Assembly (NCBI GenBank): GCA_036498625.1
Contig: DASYFD010000411.1
Span: 1-12,364, forward strand
DNA length: 12,364 nt
Direction: 5' to 3'
Source of the DNA: VAZQ01 sp036498625
GTDB lineage: Bacteria; Pseudomonadota; Alphaproteobacteria; Rhizobiales; Xanthobacteraceae
In this document: positions 8,037-12,364 of the stretch, piece by piece
How positions within the stretch are numbered: position 1 is the first letter of the stretch
Layout: every line of letters begins with the position of its first letter
Translations under genes and position numbers: made by a program
Notes under the pieces: model-generated
Databases searched by the model: none
What the model saw: only the letters and a program-made list of their open reading frames with translations
What the model was told of the DNA's origin: nothing

Positions 8037-8042
8037 CCGATC

Positions 8043-8069
8043 GGGCGGCGGCACACGCTGCCGCCGCCC
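8043..8069 (+). repeat. Strong intercistronic hairpin between the Mo subunit and cytochrome genes
   Basis: GGGCGGCGGCA and TGCCGCCGCCC form a perfect 11-bp stem around a 5-nt loop (CACGC), six nt after the Mo-subunit stop and 19 nt before the cytochrome start. No T-run follows, so it is not a classic intrinsic terminator. It probably stabilises or uncouples the upstream transcript segment, allowing different levels of Mo hydroxylase and of the Fcc/Sox proteins from one message. Confidence 0.6.
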
Positions 8070-8088
8070 ACCACTCAAGAGGCACACG

Positions 8089-8454
8089 ATGACGCGTAGA
8101 CGCGCGGCACTTGCTGTGATCTCGGCGCTGTCACTCGCCGTGCTGGCGGGCGTGACCTTGGCGCAGGCGCCGGATCGGCCGGCCCCGGCGGAACGATACG
8201 GCACCGCCATCGGCAGTGCCGGCACGCCGCCGCCCGGCGCCTCGTCCTGCTCGGGCTGCCATCCGGCCTCGACATCGGTCGACACGCCGGTCGCGCGGCT
8301 GATCGGCCGCAACCCGGCTGACATTGTCGCCGCCGTGCAAGCATTCCGCTCAGGCCAGCGTCCGGCGACCGTTATGGATCGAATTTCCAAAGGCTTCACC
8401 GACGACGAGATCGCGGCCATTGCGGCTTGGTACGGTGCCCAGAAGAACCCGTGA
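8089..8454 (+). CDS. Periplasmic monoheme cytochrome c, FccA-like (sulfide dehydrogenase cytochrome subunit type)
   Basis: The product (121 aa) is a small secreted class I cytochrome c. It has a Sec signal peptide (RRR at 3-5, hydrophobic 6-24, likely cleavage near TLA or AQA at 24-27), one haem site CSGCH (54-58) and a probable axial methionine at Met96 in TVMDRISKGF. This sixth-ligand context, followed by the D-D-E-I helix and a terminal A-W-Y, resembles the cytochrome partner of flavocytochrome c sulfide dehydrogenase. The ATG at 8089 has AGAGG upstream. The gene lies between the Mo-hydroxylase genes and the FccB gene, 8 nt before the latter, so it could take electrons from either or both. 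It is shorter than the dihaem cytochrome subunit of Allochromatium and closer to the monohaem form. The symbol is withheld because the partner is inferred from position. Confidence 0.88.
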   Translation: MTRRRAALAVISALSLAVLAGVTLAQAPDRPAPAERYGTAIGSAGTPPPGASSCSGCHPASTSVDTPVARLIGRNPADIVAAVQAFRSGQRPATVMDRISKGFTDDEIAAIAAWYGAQKNP

Positions 8455-8462
8455 GGCGAGCC

Positions 8463-9740
8463 ATGAACCGCTCACATAGCCGGCGTGATTTCCTCAAGAC
8501 GGCAGCCGCCGGGGCTTCCGCCGCCACCCTGCCAATGCCTGCCCGCGCACAGGCCGCCGGCGGCCGGATTGTGGTCGTGGGCGGCGGCTTTGCGGGCGCG
8601 ACCTGCGCCCGCATGCTCCGGCGGCTCGATCCGCGCACCGCCGTCACTCTCGTCGAGACGAGCCAGACCTTCACCGCCTGCCCGTTCAGCAACGAGGTCA
8701 TCGCCGGGCTGCGCGACATCAAGGCCCAGCAGTTCGACTACAAGAAGGTCGCGGCCGACGGAGTCGTCATGGCGTTCGATTCCGCGACTGCGGTCGATCC
8801 GCACGCCCGCATGGTGACGCTGGGTGGCGGCACCCGCCTGCCCTACGACCGCCTGGTGCTGGCACCCGGGATCGATCTGCGGTTCGACAGCCTGCCCGGC
8901 TATACGGAAGCCGCAACCGAGCGCATGCCCCATGCCTGGAAGGCTGGCGAGCAGACTTTGCTGCTGCGCCGCCAGCTCGAGGCCATGCCGGACGGCGGCC
9001 TGGTCATCATCGCGGCACCGGCCAATCCGTATCGCTGCCCGCCCGGCCCATATGAGCGGGCGAGCCTGATCGCCTATTATCTCAAGACCCACAAGCCGAA
9101 GTCGAAGCTGATCATCCTCGACGCCAAGGATACGTTCTCCAAGCAGCGTTTGTTCCAGAACGCCTGGAAGGAGCTCTATCCTGACATCATCGAATGGGTG
9201 TCGCTGTCGGGCGGCGGCAAGGTCACGGCGGTCGATCCCGCGTCCATGACGGTCGAGACCGATTTCGCCAAGCACAAGGCCGCGGTCGCCAACATCGTCC
9301 CGCCCCAGAAGGCCGGCCGCATCGCCGAGCTCGCCGGCGTCGCCGATCGCACCGGCTGGTGCCCGGTCGATCCGCTGAGCTTCGAATCCACGCTGCAGCC
9401 CAACATCCATGTCATCGGCGATGCCTGCGCGGCGGGCGCGATGCCGAAGGCCGGCTTCGCCGCCAACGCCCAGGCCAAGGTCTGCGCGGCCGCGGTGCTG
9501 CGCCTGATGAACGGCCAGAAACCGGACGAGCCGCGACTGATCAACACCTGCTACACCATCGTGGCGCCCGAATACGGCATCACGGTCGCGGCGGTCTATC
9601 GCCCGGTCAATGGACAATTGGTCGAGGTCCAGGGTTCGGCCGGCACCAGCCCGGTCGAGGCTCCGAAGTCGACCCGTGAGCAAGAAGCGAAATTCGCGGA
9701 TGGCTGGTTCAATACCATCACCGGCGAGATGTTCGGCTGA
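8463..9740 (+). CDS. fccB: Flavocytochrome c sulfide dehydrogenase, flavoprotein subunit (FccB/SoxF)
   Basis: The product (425 aa) is the FAD subunit that oxidises sulfide (or reactive sulfane sulfur) in the periplasm and passes electrons to a cytochrome c. A textbook Tat signal (SRRDFLK at 6-12, ARA cleavage site near 29) precedes a pyridine-nucleotide-disulfide-type fold with VVVGGGFAG (37-45) and IHVIGDAC (315-322). The cysteines of the family are present. Cys73 in TACPFSN is the expected covalent flavin attachment site. Cys192 in YRCPPGPYER and Cys363 in NTCY form the probable redox pair; the Cys73-Cys192 spacing of 119 matches that remembered for Cys42-Cys161 of Allochromatium. Cys300 is also conserved-looking. 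The C-terminal FCSD flavin-binding domain is intact. The ATG at 8463 has GAGGCGAG upstream and follows the cytochrome gene by 8 nt. This makes a catalytically complete sulfide dehydrogenase likely. Confidence 0.95.
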   Translation: MNRSHSRRDFLKTAAAGASAATLPMPARAQAAGGRIVVVGGGFAGATCARMLRRLDPRTAVTLVETSQTFTACPFSNEVIAGLRDIKAQQFDYKKVAADGVVMAFDSATAVDPHARMVTLGGGTRLPYDRLVLAPGIDLRFDSLPGYTEAATERMPHAWKAGEQTLLLRRQLEAMPDGGLVIIAAPANPYRCPPGPYERASLIAYYLKTHKPKSKLIILDAKDTFSKQRLFQNAWKELYPDIIEWVSLSGGGKVTAVDPASMTVETDFAKHKAAVANIVPPQKAGRIAELAGVADRTGWCPVDPLSFESTLQPNIHVIGDACAAGAMPKAGFAANAQAKVCAAAVLRLMNGQKPDEPRLINTCYTIVAPEYGITVAAVYRPVNGQLVEVQGSAGTSPVEAPKSTREQEAKFADGWFNTITGEMFG

Positions 9741-10200
9741 GCGTTGCCGCCGTGCCGCCTGCGCGACGGTGCTCGCGGTCTTGGCGGGCGGGACCGCCGA
9801 TGGCGCCCTCGCCGAAGCGGCATTGCGACCCTATATCATTGTGGGCGACGCAATCCCGGCTTCGCTGACCGGCGTGAGCGGCGATCCGGAGCGTGGCCGG
9901 GGCATCGTGCTCAACCGACAGGTCGGGCTGTGCTTGCTCTGCCATAGCGGGCCGTTTCCGCAGGAGCGGTTCCAGGGCACCCTGGCACCCGACCTCAAAG
10001 GCGCCGGGGCGCGCTCGACCGAAGGCCAGCTGCGGCTGCGGATTGTCGATGCGTCGAAGCTCAAGCCCGATACCATCATGCCGCCCTACTACCGGGTTGA
10101 TGGTCTCGAGCGGGTGGCGCCCTCGTTTCAGGGCAAGCCCATCCTGACTGCCGAGCAGATCGAGGATGTGGTAGCTTATCTGGTCACGTTGCGCGAATAG
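9700..10200 (+). CDS. soxX: SoxX, monoheme c-type cytochrome subunit of the SoxAX complex
   Basis: SoxX pairs with SoxA to form the cytochrome complex that oxidatively couples a sulfur compound to the carrier SoxYZ; SoxX accepts the electrons. From the ATG at 9700 the protein is 166 aa: a signal peptide with an Arg-rich start and hydrophobic 19-30, cleavage probably near ALA (36-38), haem site CLLCH (78-82) and an axial Met in TIMPPYY (Met127), followed by the closing AEQIEDVVAYLVTLRE typical of SoxX. The start is uncertain. No ATG lies after the fccB stop in this frame, so the gene overlaps fccB by 41 bp. A GTG at 9676 or at 9769 is possible, the latter leaving a short signal. No good ribosome site is visible, suggesting translation coupled to fccB. 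The identification is firm; the N-terminus is not. Confidence 0.9.
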   Translation: MAGSIPSPARCSAERCRRAACATVLAVLAGGTADGALAEAALRPYIIVGDAIPASLTGVSGDPERGRGIVLNRQVGLCLLCHSGPFPQERFQGTLAPDLKGAGARSTEGQLRLRIVDASKLKPDTIMPPYYRVDGLERVAPSFQGKPILTAEQIEDVVAYLVTLRE

Positions 10201-10214
10201 GACGTGAGAAGCGA

Positions 10215-10688
10215 ATGAGATTGATGAGCGAGAAGACACGTTCGACCCGGCGCGGTTTTCTGACCGCAGGCATCGCACTTGCTTGCGTGCTGGTGACCAA
10301 ATCCAGCCGCGCCACGCCCGCCACCATGCTGGCCGCCATCAAGAAGGTCGTCGGCGAGGCGCCGCTGCGGAAGGGCAAGGTCGTGATCGATGTGCCGCCG
10401 CTGGTGGAGAACGGCAACACCGTCCCGCTCACGGTGTCGGTCGAGAGCCCGATGACCGCCACCGATTACGTCAAGGCCATTCACGTCTTCAACGAGAAGA
10501 ACCCGCAGCCCAACATCATCGGCGCGCACTTCGGGCCGCGCGCCGGCAAGGCCGCGCTCTCGACCCGGATCAAGCTGGCAGATGCCCAGAAGATCGTGGC
10601 GGTGGCGGAGCTTAGCGACGGCTCGTTCTGGTCCGAGGAGGCCGACGTCATCGTCACCATCGCGGCCTGCGTGGAGGATCTGCAATGA
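10215..10688 (+). CDS. soxY: SoxY-type sulfur carrier with an altered C-terminal cysteine arm
   Basis: SoxY carries sulfur intermediates covalently on a cysteine near its C-terminus, in complex with SoxZ. The protein (157 aa) has a Tat signal (TRRGFLTAG at 11-19, cleavage near SRA, 31-33) and a SoxY domain (VVIDVPPLVENGNTVPL at about 56-72). The normal swinging arm ends GGCGG. Here the protein ends VTIAACVEDLQ: Cys152 is in place, but the two glycines before it are alanines and the tail is replaced by VEDLQ. This marks either a divergent carrier or a SoxY paralogue with a different partner or substrate. The ATG at 10215 lies 14 nt after the soxX stop with GTGAGAAG upstream; an ATG at 10224 is a weaker option. 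The stop overlaps the soxZ start as ATGA. Family assignment is firm, function in thiosulfate oxidation is not. Confidence 0.87.
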   Translation: MRLMSEKTRSTRRGFLTAGIALACVLVTKSSRATPATMLAAIKKVVGEAPLRKGKVVIDVPPLVENGNTVPLTVSVESPMTATDYVKAIHVFNEKNPQPNIIGAHFGPRAGKAALSTRIKLADAQKIVAVAELSDGSFWSEEADVIVTIAACVEDLQ

Positions 10689-11008
10689 CGGCGCGTGCTC
10701 TCATCAATGTGCCGGCGAAGGCGCGGCGCGGCGAGATCGTCGAGATCAAGACCCTGATCGCCCATCCGATGGAGACCGGCTTCCGGGTCGGCCTCAACGG
10801 CGCGCTCATCCCGCGCGACATCATAACCACGTTCCGGTGCACCTATAACGGCGAGGAGATTTTCCGCGCCGATTTCTCGCCGGCGATCGCGGCCAATCCG
10901 TTCCTGACCTTCTTCACGGTCGCGACCGCGACCGGTACCATCGAGTTCCAATGGACCGGCGACGATGGCTTTGCGGCCACCGAGTCGACCCCCATCACGG
11001 TCGAATGA
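10685..11008 (+). CDS. soxZ: SoxZ, partner of the SoxY sulfur carrier
   Basis: SoxZ (107 aa) is an immunoglobulin-like protein that binds SoxY and presents its cysteine arm to the other Sox enzymes. Family features visible are ALINVPAKARRGEIVEIKTL at the start, HPMETGFR (27-34) and a strand-rich remainder ending in EFQWTGDDG and the PITVE tail. No signal peptide is present, as usual, so it is expected to be exported folded with the Tat-tagged SoxY. The start codon overlaps the soxY stop (ATGA), implying translational coupling and equal amounts of both proteins. It has a single cysteine (Cys52 in TFRCTYNG), with no known role. soxA starts 4 nt after its stop. Confidence 0.95.
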   Translation: MTARALINVPAKARRGEIVEIKTLIAHPMETGFRVGLNGALIPRDIITTFRCTYNGEEIFRADFSPAIAANPFLTFFTVATATGTIEFQWTGDDGFAATESTPITVE

Positions 11009-11012
11009 CAAC

Positions 11013-11807
11013 GTGAGAGGCTTGTTGTCCAAGCACCTCTCCGTGTCGGCCGCCATCGCCATGCTCGCGGCCACACTTCCCGCCCTCGCCACCGAAATCC
11101 CGCCTGCCGAGCGGCGCTCCGATTCCGAGTTCATGGGCGCGCAGACCCGCGCCATGCAGGACGACGACACCGCCAACCCCGGCATGCTGTGGGTGCTCGA
11201 CGGCGAGGCGCTGTGGAACCGGCGCGACGGCGCGACCAACAAATCCTGCGCGGATTGCCACAATGATGCCCGCACCAGCATGAAGGGCGTGGCGGCGCGC
11301 TATCCGGCCTTTAGCCCCGCACTCGGCCGACCGATCGATCTCGAGCAGCGCATCAATCAAAGCCGCACCGACGATCAGAAGACGCCGCCGTTGCCGTTCG
11401 AGAGCAAGGAGCTGCTTGGCCTCACCGCCTACCTCGCCCTGCAATCGCGCGGCATGCCGGTCGACATCGCGGACGATGCGAAGACCCAGCCCTTCATCGC
11501 GGCCGGCCGCGAGCTCTTCAACCGCCGGCAGGGCCAGATCAACATGTCCTGCGCCCAATGCCACGACGACAACTGGGGCCAGAAGCTCGCCGGCGCCCCG
11601 GTGCCGCAGGGCCATCCCAATGGCTATCCGGTCTACCGACTGGAATGGCAGAGCCTCGGCTCGCTGCAGCGGCGGCTGCGCAACTGCATGTCCGGCATGC
11701 GGGCCGAGCCCTACGCGTTCGGCTCGGCGGAAAACGTCGATCTCGAGCTCTACCTGATGTGGCGCGCCCGAGGGCTCAAGCTGGAAGCGCCGGCGGTGCG
11801 GCCGTAG
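11013..11807 (+). CDS. soxA: SoxA, diheme c-type cytochrome subunit of the SoxAX complex
   Basis: SoxA is the catalytic subunit that, with SoxX, joins a sulfur substrate to the SoxY cysteine. The protein (264 aa from the GTG at 11013) has a signal peptide (hydrophobic 11-22, cleavage after ALA at about 26) and two haem sites, CADCH (79-83) and CAQCH (180-184). This is the dihaem form. The active-site cysteine that ligates the second haem and can carry a persulfide is Cys225 in RNCMSGMR. The surrounding LEWQSLGSLQRRLRN and the closing LYLMWRARGL are typical. The start follows the soxZ stop by 4 nt with no strong ribosome site; a TTG at 11025 behind AGAGG is an alternative. The catalytic set is complete, so SoxAX should be active. 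Its stop codon lies inside the left arm of an inverted repeat. Confidence 0.94.
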   Translation: MRGLLSKHLSVSAAIAMLAATLPALATEIPPAERRSDSEFMGAQTRAMQDDDTANPGMLWVLDGEALWNRRDGATNKSCADCHNDARTSMKGVAARYPAFSPALGRPIDLEQRINQSRTDDQKTPPLPFESKELLGLTAYLALQSRGMPVDIADDAKTQPFIAAGRELFNRRQGQINMSCAQCHDDNWGQKLAGAPVPQGHPNGYPVYRLEWQSLGSLQRRLRNCMSGMRAEPYAFGSAENVDLELYLMWRARGLKLEAPAVRP

Positions 11808-11892
11808 CCCGGATGAAGCGAAGCGCAATCCGGGACCAACCGCGCATCAGGGGAAGCCGCTCCCGAATTGCGCTTTGCTCCATGCGGGCTAC
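11804..11892. repeat. Long imperfect inverted repeat (REP-like), probable bidirectional terminator
   Basis: The left arm (11804-11835) begins GTAGCCCGGATGAAGCG. The right arm (11861-11892) is its reverse complement at 28 of 32 positions, around a 25-nt loop. The left arm includes the soxA stop codon TAG (11805-11807). It lies between the convergent soxA and dioxygenase genes. From memory, sequences of this style are dispersed in many copies in intergenic DNA of Bradyrhizobium and relatives. A long stem between convergent genes would serve as a transcription stop or 3'-end protector for both. Confidence 0.75.
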
Positions 11893-11922
11893 TGGTGCAT
11901 CACCGCATCCGGCCGACCGATC

Positions 11923-12364
11923 TCACAACCGGTCCCGGTGAAAATCAGCGGTCGGCGGCGTGCCCCATGTGTTGGTCTTGCCGGGCTCCCAGACCTTCGG
12001 GCGTTGCGGCTGGTCGCGGTGCCAGGGACGCGGATCGAAATAGCCGAGCGCGTCGTCCTTCATCTGGTCGAGCTCGGTGTAGAGCTCGATCACCTGGTCG
12101 TCGTGATTGCGGTGGTAGGTGGCGATGTTGTGGCCAGGCCCCTGGCGCAGCGGGCCCCAGATGATCGGGACATTGCGTTGCCCGAACAGGTCGCAGGAAT
12201 TCTGGATGTGGATGAAATCCTTGAGCTCGAACGCCATGTGATGCAGCTTGACGGTCTGGCCCTTGATGAAGTTCACGGTGTGGTGATCCGGGTTGCAGCG
12301 CATGAACACGAAGAAATCCCCGATCCAGTCCGACACCTTGAAGCCGAGCACCTTCTCGTAGAAC
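11923..12364 (-). CDS. Vicinal-oxygen-chelate / extradiol dioxygenase-like protein (3' part only)
   Basis: The open frame enters from the right edge (codons F-Y-E-K-V-L-G-F before the first possible internal start) and stops at 11923-11925, so the true start is outside the window. FYEKVLGF is the usual helix-strand opening of a VOC module. The visible part matches the C-terminal catalytic domain of type I extradiol ring-cleavage enzymes. FVFMRCNPDHHTVNF is followed by LHHMAFEL, which holds the probable second metal-binding His, then GPGHNIATYHRN, then VIELYTE, where the Glu is the probable third ligand. The first His would lie in the missing N-terminal part. If active it would cleave a catechol-like ring with Fe(II). 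It is convergent with soxA and not part of that operon. Other VOC enzymes, such as glyoxalase-like proteins, remain possible. Confidence 0.8.
   Translation of the reverse strand, partial: FYEKVLGFKVSDWIGDFFVFMRCNPDHHTVNFIKGQTVKLHHMAFELKDFIHIQNSCDLFGQRNVPIIWGPLRQGPGHNIATYHRNHDDQVIELYTELDQMKDDALGYFDPRPWHRDQPQRPKVWEPGKTNTWGTPPTADFHRDRL

Noticed and set aside
5826..8420. An 864-codon open frame on the minus strand, antisense to the Mo-subunit gene
   Set aside because: The translation is rich in Arg, His, Gly and Asp with no recognisable domain. It is the antisense shadow of a clear molybdenum-hydroxylase gene in GC-rich DNA.
11808..11922. A small gene between soxA and the dioxygenase
   Set aside because: The short frames here are explained by the inverted repeat and have no ribosome site or recognisable product.

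Overview
The window is GC-rich, with the tightly packed operons and codon use of an alphaproteobacterium. The 14-bp to 32-bp repeat styles, the Tat-rich sulfur genes and the inverted repeat beginning GTAGCCCGGATGAAGCG after soxA point to the order Hyphomicrobiales (Bradyrhizobium / Rhodopseudomonas / Xanthobacteraceae relatives). This placement is inferred from style, not from a marker gene. Eleven complete protein genes and two edge fragments are supported. I found no tRNA, rRNA, CRISPR array or transposase.

Left part (1-5033, minus strand). A transport operon reads right to left: a periplasmic solute-binding protein, a fused two-domain permease of the FbpB/ThiP type, an NDP-forming acyl-CoA synthetase, and the first 11 codons of a gene whose start looks like an ABC ATPase. 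The CoA ligase is lodged between permease and ATPase. This suggests that the imported solute, or a product of it, is a carboxylic acid that is activated to a CoA thioester on arrival.

Middle (5034-5397). This is the divergent promoter region. It has no gene but holds a small palindrome, an inverted repeat and a leader hairpin.

Right part (5398-11807, plus strand). Eight genes lie in one direction with short gaps or overlaps. A two-subunit molybdenum hydroxylase of the isoquinoline 1-oxidoreductase type (2Fe-2S subunit and Tat-exported Mo subunit) is followed by a monoheme cytochrome c, the flavoprotein of flavocytochrome c sulfide dehydrogenase (FccB/SoxF), and SoxX, SoxY, SoxZ and SoxA. All are periplasmic by signal peptide or by probable piggy-back export. 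There is no SoxB and no SoxCD, and the SoxY carrier has lost the usual GGCGG tail while keeping its cysteine. The most interesting reading is a non-canonical periplasmic redox module joining a Mo hydroxylase to sulfide oxidation and a partial, modified Sox system, with c-type cytochromes as shared electron acceptors.

Right edge (11804-12364). A 32-bp imperfect inverted repeat overlaps the soxA stop and lies between convergent genes, probably as a bidirectional terminator. It is followed by the 3' part of a minus-strand vicinal-oxygen-chelate / extradiol dioxygenase-like gene that runs off the window.
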